From positions 1-64,000 of the forward strand of contig CALKOT010000029.1 in the NCBI GenBank assembly GCA_938092015.1: DNA of 64,000 bases, written 5' to 3'. Under the pieces are notes generated by a model. The model saw only the letters and a list, made by a program, of their open reading frames with translations, did not search any database and had not been told where the DNA came from. Source of the stretch: an uncultured Paracoccaceae bacterium (lineage in GTDB: Bacteria; Pseudomonadota; Alphaproteobacteria; Rhodobacterales; Rhodobacteraceae). Of the stretch, positions 1-8,152 are shown one piece after another. Made by a program: the position numbers and the translations under genes. Within the stretch, counting starts at the first letter, position 1. Each line of letters begins with the position of its first letter.

Positions 1-117
1 GCCGTCGAAGCGTCAAATCACTGCTCCGTGCCGACGAAATCGCTTATGCAGGCGTTCGACGCTAGCCGCTCCTTCTTGATCTCGCCGCGATACCGCGCCT
101 ATGATCAAGACGGAAGG

Positions 118-282
118 TTAAATGGGAAATCCACAGTTATAAAGGCTGTAGTCGAAACCGTCCTTGCTGTACTGAACAAGCGCCCCGTCTTCCAAAGGTT
201 CGACTTTACGTTCGCCGACAGCGGTTTTGTAAGCTTCAGCTATCCTGCGTTTGGCGGCACGCAAAGTTCGTCGGTCACTCAT
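118..282 (-). CDS. Small hypothetical protein downstream of sdhA (54 aa)
   Basis: A 54-residue reading frame lies 95 bp beyond the sdhA stop on the same strand. Its ATG is preceded by AAAGG at a spacing of six bases, which is a good ribosome site. The product begins MSDRRTLRAAKRRIAEAY and is basic at the N-terminus; it has no signal peptide or membrane segment, and it ends YNCGFPI. I do not recognise the family. Its place in the sdh operon, probably between sdhA and an sdhB beyond the left edge, suggests co-transcription with succinate dehydrogenase. A role in that complex is only a guess. A longer frame on the opposite strand covers the same bases but has no ribosome site. Confidence 0.5.
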   Translation of the reverse strand: MSDRRTLRAAKRRIAEAYKTAVGERKVEPLEDGALVQYSKDGFDYSLYNCGFPI

Positions 283-377
283 AATTAACCTTTACAGTGG
301 AACAGGGCGATCACGCCCATGTCCCTTTACATCTCAGATGCAAATTGTTCGATAATAAGGCGACGAATAGCCCTAAA

Positions 378-2204
378 TTAGTAAACGCGAGCTTTTGGCG
401 CGATCTTTTTCAGATCGATGCCGCCTTCGGACTGTGGCGTCAGTGGTTCAAGCTTCACTGGGCGATAAGAAAGATCAACCGTGCCATCCGCTTCGTTCAG
501 GTGAGAGATGGTGTGAACGCGCCAGTTTTCATCATCGCGCCCGCCCATTGCGCCTTCGTTATAGTCGTCGCGCGCGTGGGCGCCGCGGCTTTCCTTGCGG
601 GCCTCTGCGCCATAGACGGTGGGCAAAGCGTTCGCCATCAGGTTTTCCAGCTCCAACGTTTCCATTAGATCGGAATTCCAGATCAGCGTGCGGTCGGTGA
701 CCTTCACATCCGACATCTCTTTCCAGATGTCGGTCATGGTCTTGCAGCCATTTTCCAGCGTTTCCTGAATGCGGAACACAGCGGCGTCTTTCTGCATAGC
801 GCGCTGCATCTTGTCGCGAAGATCGGCTGTCGGGATCTGGCCGTCTGCATGGCGCAGGCGATCAAACCGTTCCATTGATTTCTCAACCGAGGCTTCGTTC
901 AGCGGGCGGTTCGGCTCTTTTGGGTCGACGATTTCGCCTGCCTTGATCGCGGCGGCGCGACCAAATACGACGAGGTCGATGAGAGAATTTGAGCCGAGGC
1001 GGTTCGCGCCATGAACCGACGCACAGCCAGCTTCGCCGATGGCCATCAGGCCGGGCTGCAACTGGTCAGGGCTGTCCGTGGTTGGGTTCAGTGCCTCACC
1101 CCAATAGTTCGTAGGAATGCCGCCCATGTTATAGTGGACGGTTGGGATCACGGGGATCGGTTCCTTGTTCAGGTCGACGCCAGCGAAGATCTTAGCCGAT
1201 TCCGAAATGCCGGGCAGGCGTTCGGCCAGAACGTCCGGCGGCAGGTGGTTCAGGTGAAGATGGATGTGGTCTTTGTTGGGGCCGACGCCGCGGCCTGCGT
1301 TAATCTCCATCGTCATGCAGCGGGAAACCACGTCGCGGGATGCGAGGTCTTTGGCTGATGGGGCATAACGCTCCATAAACCGTTCACCTTCTGAGTTGAC
1401 GAGGTATCCGCCTTCGCCGCGTGCGCCTTCGGTGATCAGGCAGCCAGAGCCGTAGATGCCGGTCGGGTGGAATTGCACGAACTCCATATCCTGCATCGGC
1501 AGACCCTGCCGGGCGACCATGCCCGCGCCGTCGCCGGTGCAGGTGTGGGCGGAGGTGGCCGAGAAGTAGGCGCGGCCGTAACCGCCGGTCGCCAGCACGA
1601 CCATCTTGGCGTTGAACCGGTGGATCGTGCCGTCGTCCAGCTTCCACGCAGTGCAGCCTTGGATCACACCGTCTTCGGATTTGATCAGGTCGATGGCGAA
1701 ATACTCAATGTAGAATTCCGCGTTGTTCTTCAGGCTTTGCCCATAAAGCGTGTGCAGAATGGCGTGGCCGGTCCTGTCAGCCGCAGCGCAAGTGCGCTGC
1801 ACAGGCGGGCCGTCGCCAAATTCGGTCATGTGGCCGCCAAACGGACGCTGATAGATTTTACCTTCTTCGGTGCGAGAGAACGGTACGCCGTAGTGCTCCA
1901 GCTCATAAACCGCTTTAGGGGCTTCCTGCGCGAGGTATTCCATCGCGTCCGTGTCGCCCAACCAGTCAGACCCTTTGACGGTGTCGTACATATGCCACTG
2001 CCAGCTGTCCGGACCCATGTTCGACAGGGACGCCGCGATGCCGCCCTGCGCCGCAACAGTGTGCGAGCGTGTCGGGAACACCTTGGTGATGCAGGCGGTG
2101 CGAAGGCCCTGTTCGGCCATGCCCAGCGTCGCGCGCAGACCAGCGCCGCCGGCGCCAATGACGACGACATCATATTCGTGATCGATAAATTCGTAAGCGG
2201 CCAT
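378..2204 (-). CDS. sdhA: Succinate dehydrogenase flavoprotein subunit SdhA
   Basis: Catalytic subunit of complex II. It oxidises succinate to fumarate on the cytoplasmic face of the inner membrane and passes electrons through SdhB to ubiquinone. At 608 residues it has the usual family length. The N-terminal Rossmann motif GAGGAGLRA lies near residues 18-26. The covalent-FAD histidine is in [10 protein letters not shown] (about His48). The active-site block HPTGIYGSG followed by TEGARGEGG is intact, as is the C-terminal domain. It follows sdhD by 57 bp in the order sdhC-sdhD-sdhA. The ATG is preceded by GGGGGTAGGA. The iron-sulfur subunit gene sdhB is not visible and presumably lies left of the window. 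Confidence 0.98.
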   Translation of the reverse strand: MAAYEFIDHEYDVVVIGAGGAGLRATLGMAEQGLRTACITKVFPTRSHTVAAQGGIAASLSNMGPDSWQWHMYDTVKGSDWLGDTDAMEYLAQEAPKAVYELEHYGVPFSRTEEGKIYQRPFGGHMTEFGDGPPVQRTCAAADRTGHAILHTLYGQSLKNNAEFYIEYFAIDLIKSEDGVIQGCTAWKLDDGTIHRFNAKMVVLATGGYGRAYFSATSAHTCTGDGAGMVARQGLPMQDMEFVQFHPTGIYGSGCLITEGARGEGGYLVNSEGERFMERYAPSAKDLASRDVVSRCMTMEINAGRGVGPNKDHIHLHLNHLPPDVLAERLPGISESAKIFAGVDLNKEPIPVIPTVHYNMGGIPTNYWGEALNPTTDSPDQLQPGLMAIGEAGCASVHGANRLGSNSLIDLVVFGRAAAIKAGEIVDPKEPNRPLNEASVEKSMERFDRLRHADGQIPTADLRDKMQRAMQKDAAVFRIQETLENGCKTMTDIWKEMSDVKVTDRTLIWNSDLMETLELENLMANALPTVYGAEARKESRGAHARDDYNEGAMGGRDDENWRVHTISHLNEADGTVDLSYRPVKLEPLTPQSEGGIDLKKIAPKARVY

Positions 2205-2261
2205 AGGTCCTACCCCCGGATGAGCGTGTTTCGCGCGCCCCAGAGGGCTGCGCGTGAGTTC

Positions 2262-2633
2262 TTAAAGCGCGATGCGCACGATGGCGAAGACGCCAGCAAA
2301 GGCGAACGCGCCGCAGAAGGCGATGTTCGCCAGCATCGCGGGCGTTTTGATCATGCCGTGGACATAGTCCTCAATCACCACCTGCAAACCCAGGCGCATA
2401 TGATTGAAGGCGACCAGAATGAAAAGGCAGGCCACAATCGCATGTAGGGGGTGGGAATAAAGGGCGATTACCGCCTCATACCCGGATCCCAGTGCGCGAG
2501 CGAAAGGAAAGATGAAAAGCAGGCCCAGCGGTACAAGGGCGACGGCGGTGACCCGCTGCTGCCACCAGTGATCAGCGCCTTCCTTGGCGGATCCGTGATT
2601 GTTGGCGCGGGCGCGGTCGGTCAGAAAGCTCAT
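2262..2633 (-). CDS. sdhD: Succinate dehydrogenase membrane anchor SdhD
   Basis: Small membrane anchor of complex II (123 residues) that helps bind haem b and ubiquinone. Three hydrophobic helices are visible at about residues 28-48, 60-78 and 98-121. The segment FNHMRLGLQVVIEDYVHG matches the conserved haem-ligand region, with His78 as the probable axial ligand and EDYVHG after it. The start is preceded by GAGGGATTTGAA, and the gene follows sdhC by only 10 bp, so the two are co-translated. Sequence conservation in this family is low, but the position, size and motif together make the call secure. Confidence 0.93.
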   Translation of the reverse strand: MSFLTDRARANNHGSAKEGADHWWQQRVTAVALVPLGLLFIFPFARALGSGYEAVIALYSHPLHAIVACLFILVAFNHMRLGLQVVIEDYVHGMIKTPAMLANIAFCGAFAFAGVFAIVRIAL

Positions 2634-2643
2634 TTCAAATCCC

Positions 2644-3024
2644 TCACATCACCAGAAGAAGAATGATTGTCAGCAGCCCGGTTCCGACAAGAACCAGCAC
2701 GCCGGACTGGGTCACCTGATCCATTTCCATGCCCCAGCCGATATCCCACCACATGTGGCGCAGACCGTTGCAAAAGTGGAAAAAGAACGCGACCGCCGAG
2801 GCAAGCATGATCAGTCCGCCCAGCCATGACGTCAGAAGCCCATCGACGAATTCGAAATATTCCGGCCCTGTTGCGGCGGCGAGCAGCCACCAGACTATCA
2901 GCGCGCCAGAGGCGGCCATCGCTACGCCAGACGCGCGGTGAAAGATCGACAGGATTGACGTTACCTGTGGTCTGTAGATGGTGAGATGTGGTGATAGCGG
3001 GCGTTTACCCGATGATCCGGCCAT
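2644..3024 (-). CDS. sdhC: Succinate dehydrogenase cytochrome b556 subunit SdhC
   Basis: Cytochrome b subunit of complex II, 126 residues with three transmembrane helices. The family signature RPLSPHLTIY with IFHRASG is at residues 8-34 (quinone-site region). HFCNGLRHMWWD at about 83-94 carries the haem-b ligand histidine. It is the first gene of the sdh operon. A strong ribosome site (GGGGGAG, five bases before the ATG) fixes the start. The 398 bp upstream hold no gene and probably contain the sdh promoter and an inverted repeat at 3146-3171. Confidence 0.95.
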   Translation of the reverse strand: MAGSSGKRPLSPHLTIYRPQVTSILSIFHRASGVAMAASGALIVWWLLAAATGPEYFEFVDGLLTSWLGGLIMLASAVAFFFHFCNGLRHMWWDIGWGMEMDQVTQSGVLVLVGTGLLTIILLLVM

Positions 3025-3422
3025 GTTGGCTCCCCCTTTGTGAACCCGCCCCGAAACCGGGGTCCTCCGGGACTGTAGCTAAGGCGCTACTTGCGGATTT
3101 CCACGCTATCTCCGCGCGTTGGTTCGCAAGGTTCGCCTGTACTGCACCGTTCGCACGATTCACCGAACGGTAAAGACGTCTCATCTAATACAATAACCAC
3201 GAACTCAACCAAAGGCCAAGCGAGATAACGTGGCGCATCTTTGGCATGTGCGCGGATACACTTTCTCTTTCTGGGTTTCGATGAAGTATTTGTGGGGCGT
3301 CGCTGATCAGGCAGTTGATCCATTTTTTATCGTGGACTGATCTACAGCAAATCCAAATTGCCTGAGGCAAACGAATGGCGGCGCCGCGACTACGCATTTT
3401 CAAAGTTGTATGGAGAAATCAA
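3025..3422. other. Non-coding divergent region between sdhC and the lysozyme-like gene
   Basis: No convincing gene lies in these 398 bases. The region must hold the promoter of the sdh operon (reading left) and that of the lysozyme-like gene (reading right). Visible structure includes an 8-bp inverted repeat with a 10-bp spacer at 3146-3171, several TTCGC copies just left of it, and a short TTGCC-TGA-GGCAA dyad at 3358-3370. Short frames here lack ribosome sites and I treat them as chance. Confidence 0.6.
3146..3171. promoter_or_regulatory. Inverted repeat, candidate operator upstream of sdhC
   Basis: ACCGTTCG and its exact complement CGAACGGT flank a 10-bp spacer, 122 bp upstream of the sdhC start. 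The spacing of about two helical turns is what a dimeric repressor would need, and no T-run follows, so it is not a terminator. The binding protein is unknown. Confidence 0.35.
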
Positions 3423-4040
3423 ATGTCACAGATCAACAGAAAATTCTTTTTCGAAGAAGTCAGGGGCAGGTTGTTTGACGGCCGTTTCAAGCAAAGCCAG
3501 GTGAACGGTTTGACCGGCCTGCTGGACTATTGGGAGGCCAAGCATTCCGACAAGGATGACCGCTGGCTTGCCTATGCGCTGGCGACCGTACATTATGAAG
3601 TTGACCGCAAAATGCAGCCGATCAAGGAATATGGCGGCGCGCGCTATTTCTTCCGGATGTACGATAAAGATGGTGAACGCCCACATGTCGCCCGGCGGCT
3701 TGGCAATATCGCCAGCGGCGACGGTGCACTGTTTCATGGTCGCGGTTTTGTTCAACTTACCGGTCGTGTGAACTACGCTGACTGGCAAAACAGGCTTGGC
3801 GTCGACTTAACCAGCAGCCCCGCCGCTGCCGACCAGGTGCTTGATTTGGATGTGGCTACGCAGATCCTGTTCGAAGGTATGATCCTTGGAACGTTCACAG
3901 GCAAAAAATTCTCAGACTACCTGCTTGGAGTTCGCGAAGATTGGGAAGGCACCCGGCGGATCATCAATGGACGGGACAAGAAAGCGCTGATCGCGGGATA
4001 TGCGCGGTCCTACTACGCAGCAATCTCCTACACAGTGTAA
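3423..4040 (+). CDS. GH19-like chitinase/lysozyme-fold protein
   Basis: A 205-residue protein resembling the predicted chitinases of glycoside hydrolase family 19, often annotated as endolysins or spanin-associated lysozymes. ATVHYEVDRKMQPIKEYGG at about 54-72 is the typical His-Glu region, with Glu59 as the candidate catalytic acid. FHGRGFVQLTGRVNYADW around 118-135 is the second conserved block. No signal peptide is visible, so export would need a holin or a non-classical route. The chosen ATG has GGAG nine bases upstream; an in-frame GTG/ATG further up at 3375 lacks a ribosome site. Phage origin is possible but no other phage gene is nearby. It is followed by a strong terminator. Confidence 0.75.
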   Translation: MSQINRKFFFEEVRGRLFDGRFKQSQVNGLTGLLDYWEAKHSDKDDRWLAYALATVHYEVDRKMQPIKEYGGARYFFRMYDKDGERPHVARRLGNIASGDGALFHGRGFVQLTGRVNYADWQNRLGVDLTSSPAAADQVLDLDVATQILFEGMILGTFTGKKFSDYLLGVREDWEGTRRIINGRDKKALIAGYARSYYAAISYTV

Positions 4041-4046
4041 GAGCGT

Positions 4047-4079
4047 GGGGAAGGGCGCATACGCCCCTTCCCCAGTTTT
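4047..4079. terminator. Bidirectional terminator between convergent genes
   Basis: A GC-rich hairpin (GGGGAAGGGCG pairing with CGCCCCTTCCCC, one bulge, three-base loop) is followed by AGTTTTA. It lies between the lysozyme-like gene (stop at 4040) and the SDR gene reading from the other side (stop at 4081), so it can serve both. Confidence 0.8.
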
Positions 4080-4080
4080 A

Positions 4081-4794
4081 TCAGCCTTCGCGCAGCACCC
4101 AGCCGCCATCGACATCAACGGTGGTGCCGGTCACGAAGTCATTCTCGACAAGGTACATAATTGCGTGGGCGCATTCCGCCGCCGTTCCCGCGCGGGGGAT
4201 GAGGTTGCCTGCCGTCATGTTGGCATAAAGCTGTGTGCGCGCTTCACCTTCAACCGCCACCATTGGCGTGTCGATTGAGCCGGGCGACATCACGTTTACG
4301 CGGATGCGCGGCGCAACTTCACGTGCAACGGCTCGGACCATCGCCTCGACAGCGCCGCCAACAGAACTCAATGCAATCTGCCCAGGGCGGCAGTTTCGCG
4401 CCGGAGCGCCGGACACCAGGGTGATAGAGCCGCCATCAGTTACATGCGCTGCGCCGAAACGTACGACGTTGGCGTAGCCCCAGAGTTTGTCGAATGATGC
4501 TTTGTAACCGTCCATATCCATCTCAAGGAACGGCCCAAGCGCCCGGCCGCCGCCGGTGGCGGCGCTGACCAGGATGTCAAACGGCGCATGTTTTGACAAA
4601 AGCGCAGCCATGGCGTCGCCATCCCTGACATCGCAGGTTTCAAAACTGACCCCATTTGGCAGTGCGCTGGCCTTGCTTTCGCTGCGGCCAATCGCAACGA
4701 CAGTCGCGCCGCCTGCAACAAGTTTCTCAACAGTCGCAAGTCCGATGCCTGACGTGCCGCCGAAGACCACGGCCTTTTTGCCTGATACGTCCAT
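4081..4794 (-). CDS. SDR-fold protein lacking the catalytic YxxxK
   Basis: A 237-residue short-chain dehydrogenase/reductase-fold protein. The cofactor motif GGTSGIG is at residues 12-18, SITLVSG gives the usual catalytic Ser region, and NVMSPGSIDTPM near residue 180 and VDGGW at the C-terminus are typical of the fold. Where active members have Tyr-x-x-x-Lys, this protein reads ALSSVGGAVEA, so both catalytic residues are gone (Leu and Gly align there). A class of divergent SDRs with this feature exists, so it may bind nucleotide without classical redox chemistry. Two ATGs are close together; the second has AAGGA six bases upstream and is preferred over 4800. It stands alone, convergent with the lysozyme gene. 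Confidence 0.8.
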   Translation of the reverse strand: MDVSGKKAVVFGGTSGIGLATVEKLVAGGATVVAIGRSESKASALPNGVSFETCDVRDGDAMAALLSKHAPFDILVSAATGGGRALGPFLEMDMDGYKASFDKLWGYANVVRFGAAHVTDGGSITLVSGAPARNCRPGQIALSSVGGAVEAMVRAVAREVAPRIRVNVMSPGSIDTPMVAVEGEARTQLYANMTAGNLIPRAGTAAECAHAIMYLVENDFVTGTTVDVDGGWVLREG

Positions 4795-4962
4795 GTTCAT
4801 TCCTTCTCGATATCTGCAAATGTAAGTTGATGGATTTGGGGCAAGATTGGTGTGAGGCGCAGGTCCGGTCAAGGGCGCCCCGGGGGCGACTTGTAGACAA
4901 AAGGCGATGCGTCAGCGATAATCAAACGCTTCTGTGACCTTTGTATCCATGGGAGAGTATCC

Positions 4963-5212
4963 ATGTCGCGCATAACAGGTGTGGGCCGCAGGTTTCTGGG
5001 CAACATTCATGGGGCTGTAACGATTGACTGGGTCGCTGGTACGGCGGCTACTCGTAGTAGTGGGCATAGGAATCACCTACACCATTTTCGGAGACGAAGA
5101 TGGCGGGCTGATCGCTATGGTAAATAGCAAACAAGAGCAGCTGGCCGATCGCGCGAATGATGTAGATGATATGTTGACGGAAGTTGAAGGCTGGTCGCCA
5201 GGCGGAACCTGA
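4963..5212 (+). pseudogene. Frameshifted Flp-type pilin-like gene
   Basis: From an ATG with GGGAGAG upstream, the frame reads MSRITGVGRRFLGNIHG, then AVTIDWVAGTAAT, then garbage to a stop. The next frame continues at about 5054 with VVVGIGITYTIFGDEDGG and ends at 5212. Removing one base near 5053 joins them into an 83-residue protein. That protein aligns without gaps, over the hydrophobic core, with the intact pilin-like gene 250 bp downstream (GAVTVDWVALTAAVVIIGIG). This is a paralogue broken by a single-base insertion, or possibly a sequence error. No slippery motif suggesting programmed frameshifting is present at the junction. Confidence 0.75.
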
Positions 5213-5460
5213 CCTTCGCTAAGCTTCGAATAATTAACCTTTCTTTAGCTTTATGCGCACCTAGGCTGGGCGTGATTTTTTCGTCGGGATAAGCCGTTGG
5301 CGGGGTGAACTGCGCCAAATTAGGGCTTTTTCGCCTTAATGTTGAATTGTAGAGCCATCACTGGCGTAAACCGATAACATTGTGTTACTTGCGGCCTGTC
5401 CCGGACGTGTGAGTCGCGGGGCGTGTGGTGTGTCTGTATAGTATCATTGTCGAGGGGATC

Positions 5461-5700
5461 ATGTACTATCTTAATACCATCCGTCGCTTCGCGGCGGACA
5501 AGTCTGGCGCTGTCACTGTTGACTGGGTTGCGCTCACCGCAGCTGTTGTGATCATCGGTATCGGCATCGTTTACGCTGTTTTCGGCACTGGCGATTCAGG
5601 CGTTAACGGCCTTGTCACGAACCTCGGCACACAGCTGGGTGTTGCAGCTGAAAACATCGATGGCGCAGTTGGCACACTGCCAACGTCCGGCGGTTCCTAA
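5461..5700 (+). CDS. Flp-type pilin-like small protein
   Basis: A 79-residue protein: a short basic leader (MYYLNTIRRFAADKSG), then AVTVDWVALTAA running into a single hydrophobic helix (about residues 24-45), then a polar glycine-rich tail. This is the layout of Flp/Fap-type type IVb pilins of alphaproteobacteria, where the prepilin peptidase cuts after the Gly of the leader. It therefore probably sits in the inner membrane or in a tad pilus. No tad assembly genes are in the window, so the machinery would be elsewhere. ATG with GAGGGG three bases upstream; an alternative GTG at 5425 adds a poor leader. A strong terminator follows. Confidence 0.7.
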   Translation: MYYLNTIRRFAADKSGAVTVDWVALTAAVVIIGIGIVYAVFGTGDSGVNGLVTNLGTQLGVAAENIDGAVGTLPTSGGS

Positions 5701-5721
5701 GACCAAGACGGACTAACAAAA

Positions 5722-5766
5722 GCGTGGCGGACCAGGAAGGAGAATCTGGTCCGCCGCGTTTCTTTT
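5722..5766 (+). terminator. Rho-independent terminator after the pilin gene
   Basis: A perfect 10-bp stem (GGCGGACCAG pairing with CTGGTCCGCC, 5726-5735 and 5746-5755) can extend three more pairs including one G-U. A 10-base loop separates the arms, and GTTTCTTTT follows. It begins 21 bp beyond the pilin stop. Confidence 0.9.
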
Positions 5767-5815
5767 CGGGGCTATCGCTTTTTGTTTTTACGCGCCCGGC
5801 TGTGCAAATTCGACG

Positions 5816-6850
5816 TCAAGTTGGGATCAACGCCCAGTAGTCCAGATCCAGCAAAACGCCCTCGCTGTACTTGCCGTCATCGGCTTTCAGTTTCATTTCG
5901 CCTGCAGGCACCTTGCAGGCAGCCAGCCGCAATCGTATCGCCCCAACGCCCGGCGCTGACGTAGGCGCCTTATCCAGAACTTCCGACCAGGCATAGATCG
6001 TATCACCGGCCTGCGCTGGCGCCGTATGTGCGCCTGCATTGATTGCCGCGATCATTTGCGCGTTGGCAAGGCCATTGAAGCTGAGCGCCCGCGCAAGGCT
6101 GATAATATGTCCACCGTAAATAAGCCGGGGCGCGCCACCGCGAGCATCTGAGTTGAAGTGCACTTTGGCGGTGTTCTGCCAAAGGCGCGTCGCCATCATA
6201 TGTTCGGCTTCTTCTATGGTGACGCCATCGACATGGTCGATTTTTTCGCCAACTTCATAGTCACCCCAACGATGAGGCTCCCCCGCAGCTGCGAAACTGT
6301 AGTTCGTGAAGTTCAGGCTTTTGGGGATTTTCAGATCCTCTGCCGCTACAGCTTTCGCCAATTCGGGCAACGCGGTTTCAGGGGCAGGCGCATCCACATC
6401 CCGCTTGCGAACCATCACCCAACGCGCCCAATCGATCAGCGTTTCACCAGCGCCATCAGATGCGGTTGAGCGAACATAGACCACGCCAGTCTTGCCGTTT
6501 GAGTTTTGCTTCAGGCCGATTACCTCAGACGATGCGGTGATGGTGTCGCCGACGCAAACAGTGCGGTGAAAGCGACATTCGGCGTAGCCCAGATTGGCCA
6601 CGGCATTCAGTGAGATGTCAGGAACCGTTTTTCCAAATGCGATATGAAAGCCAATCAAATCTTCCACAGGCGCCCCATGCAAGCCAGCCGCCTCCGCCGC
6701 TTCAGCTGATGACCAAAAGGAAAATCGCGTGGGATACAGTGCGCCGTAAAGCGCGCGGTCGCCTTCTGTCACCGTGCGCGGCGTCGCGTGGTCGATGATC
6801 TGACCTAAGGAAAAATCTTCGAAATAGTTGCCGGGGTTGGTCTTGGTCAT
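5816..6850 (-). CDS. mch: Mesaconyl-CoA hydratase (beta-methylmalyl-CoA dehydratase)
   Basis: Enzyme of the ethylmalonyl-CoA pathway that interconverts mesaconyl-C1-CoA and beta-methylmalyl-CoA, needed to assimilate acetyl-CoA without isocitrate lyase. It has 344 residues, matching the known Rhodobacter enzyme (about 343), with two MaoC-like hot-dog halves. Blocks shared with that enzyme include NYFEDFSLGQ near the N-terminus, FGKTVPDISLNAVANLGYAE, GVVYVRS, GEPHRWGDYEVGEKIDHVDG, LWQNTAKVHFN and LDLDYWAL at the end. The start at 6850 begins MTKTNPGNYFED; an upstream in-frame extension to 6961 has no family similarity. Together with mcl2 and the sdh genes it forms the TCA/EMC neighbourhood known in Rhodobacter. 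It is divergent from the RTX gene. Confidence 0.93.
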   Translation of the reverse strand: MTKTNPGNYFEDFSLGQIIDHATPRTVTEGDRALYGALYPTRFSFWSSAEAAEAAGLHGAPVEDLIGFHIAFGKTVPDISLNAVANLGYAECRFHRTVCVGDTITASSEVIGLKQNSNGKTGVVYVRSTASDGAGETLIDWARWVMVRKRDVDAPAPETALPELAKAVAAEDLKIPKSLNFTNYSFAAAGEPHRWGDYEVGEKIDHVDGVTIEEAEHMMATRLWQNTAKVHFNSDARGGAPRLIYGGHIISLARALSFNGLANAQMIAAINAGAHTAPAQAGDTIYAWSEVLDKAPTSAPGVGAIRLRLAACKVPAGEMKLKADDGKYSEGVLLDLDYWALIPT

Positions 6851-7090
6851 TGGGGCGCGTCCTTTGCTGAGCGGGCGCACCATACTGCTCCGGCGATGCA
6901 GGGCAAGGCTGACCTGTTTGGGTACAGCTGTCTTGTTTTGACGCAGATCGAGTTGGATCAAATTGTCAGAGAATTGGTTGGTGGGTCACTCAACCTATTG
7001 GAATCAATGAACATGCCAATTTCTGTAAAAACTGGCGCAAATCCTGCGAAAGGTTGAGCGAGCCCAGAAAAGAAGATCGGAACCCCCAAA

Positions 7091-7807
7091 TGACCACTCT
7101 TCGCAAAGACATCGTAGCAGACCTCGCCAAATTCTTCGCACGGGATGAAGACAAGACAGCCCCCGTCGCGCCTGTAGGCCCAATGACCGAGCTGATCAGG
7201 GGGGGGGAGATGTCGCCGATGAGATCACTGGTGCTTTGGCGCTGACATAATGCTTGGCGGCGCTGGCCCAGATGTGCTTGACTGCCTGCGCGGGAATGAC
7301 GCGCTGAATGGCGATGCAGGCGCTGACAGGCTGATTGGGGGGCGCGGTGCAGATACCATGTCAGGCGGCGCTGGCGCAGATGATCTTTCGGGCGGCGCTG
7401 GCGCAGACCGTCTGATTGGCGGCCAAGGCGCAGATCAATTGGACGGCGGTGCGGGGAGGGATAACCTACACGGTGGGGCTGGCGCAGATGAACTTTCGGG
7501 CGGTCGCGGTGCAGATGTTCTGTTCGGCGGGGCCGGGCGTGATGTTCTGATCGGCGACAAAGGGCGCGATATGCTGACAGGCGGCGCGGGCGCTGACAGC
7601 TTCGTCTTTGAAGGTGGTGGGGGCAGGGACCGCATTACCGACTTTGAGGACGGCGTTGATGAGATCATTTTTGCTGGCGCCAATGGATTTCAGGACCTCC
7701 GGATTGGCGCCCATGCAGATGGCGTGCGTATCGCGCATGGCGGGGATGTCGCGATCCTTGAAGGTGTTGAAGTTGACGCAATCGGCGCCGACGATTTCCT
7801 GTTCTGA
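7091..7807 (+). pseudogene. RTX (GGxGxD-repeat) protein gene with two frameshifts
   Basis: The 3' part (from 7250) encodes about eleven tandem GGxGxDxLx nonapeptides, which bind calcium in type I-secreted RTX proteins. It ends in a typical C-terminal block ([20 protein letters not shown] and ...IGADDFLF). The 5' part starts MTTLRKDIVADLAKFFARD in another frame. A run of nine G at 7199-7207 ends that frame; one extra G would continue as [12 protein letters not shown] second missing base near 7231 would then give [13 protein letters not shown], running straight into the repeats. So two single-base losses split a gene of about 239 codons. Phase variation at the G-run could cure only the first. 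The upstream ribosome site is weak. Confidence 0.7.
7199..7207 (+). repeat. Nine-base poly-G tract inside the RTX gene
   Basis: Nine consecutive G residues sit exactly where the reading frame of the RTX gene is lost. Such tracts are prone to slipped-strand change and also to sequencing error. With ten G the frame would remain open for a further 14 codons. Confidence 0.85.
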
Positions 7808-7858
7808 AGTTGGTGAGGTGAAGCGGCGCTTCGTTGTGCGAAGCGGATCGTCGTGACG

Positions 7859-7913
7859 AAGGCCCGCTGGGGGGCGGGTCTTCAGGGGCGCGGATGGTGT
7901 GGGGTCATCCGCG
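7859..7913. terminator. Two hairpins between convergent RTX and DUF1737 genes
   Basis: A 9-bp stem (AAGGCCCGC with GCGGGTCTT, one G-U pair, 7859-7882) is followed by a perfect 8-bp stem (CGCGGATG with CATCCGCG, 7889-7913). Neither has a long T-run, but they fill the gap between the ends of two convergent genes, so a terminator role is likely. Confidence 0.5.
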
Positions 7914-7944
7914 TCCTATTAGTTTGAACGCGTTCCCTGTCTGA

Positions 7945-8148
7945 TCAGAGAGAACCGAGCTTCAGGTCAGGTGAATAGTCATCGTCCACCTCTTTGACGA
8001 CTGCCTGACCACAGCGCATGACGCCCCGGCTGGTGTCAAAGCCGTAAACTGGCGGCCCCTGAAGCGACCAGCCTTTGGCCAGCGCTTCGGTCACCTTATG
8101 GCAAAACGCGGACGTGTCGTCCTCAGTCAGGAAGCGATAGGCGAGCAT
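7945..8148 (-). CDS. DUF1737 family small protein
   Basis: A 67-residue protein of the DUF1737 type. The family pattern is visible: YRFLTEDDTSAFCHKVTEAL near the N-terminus, then KGWSLQGPP, then CGQAVVKEV towards the end. No function is known; it is cytosolic with no signal or membrane segment. The chosen ATG lies four bases after the stop of the NnrU-family gene, implying translational coupling. An upstream in-frame extension to 8190 would overlap that gene and does not resemble the family. Confidence 0.8.
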   Translation of the reverse strand: MLAYRFLTEDDTSAFCHKVTEALAKGWSLQGPPVYGFDTSRGVMRCGQAVVKEVDDDYSPDLKLGSL

Positions 8149-8152
8149 GGCG

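Noticed and set aside
28-288. 86-codon plus-strand frame at the left edge
   Set aside because: It has no ribosome site, and the minus-strand 54-codon frame in the same place has one and is in the sdh operon direction.
1467-2447. 326-codon frame on the plus strand over sdhA and sdhD
   Set aside because: It is antisense to a certain gene, has no family-like sequence and no ribosome site. Long antisense frames are common in GC-rich genes.
3025-3422. Search for a riboswitch or RNA gene in the larger gaps
   Set aside because: No known riboswitch consensus, tRNA cloverleaf or rRNA segment was recognised here or in the gaps at 10.2-10.6 and 10.9-11.2 kb.
5040-5060. Programmed frameshift in the first pilin gene
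   Set aside because: No slippery heptamer or following structure was seen, and the needed shift is a single-base skip in an ordinary stretch. A mutation is more likely.
7250-7600. Tandem repeats that might be a CRISPR array
   Set aside because: The repeats are 27-base units encoding GGxGxDxLx with varied third positions and no spacers; they are RTX coding repeats.
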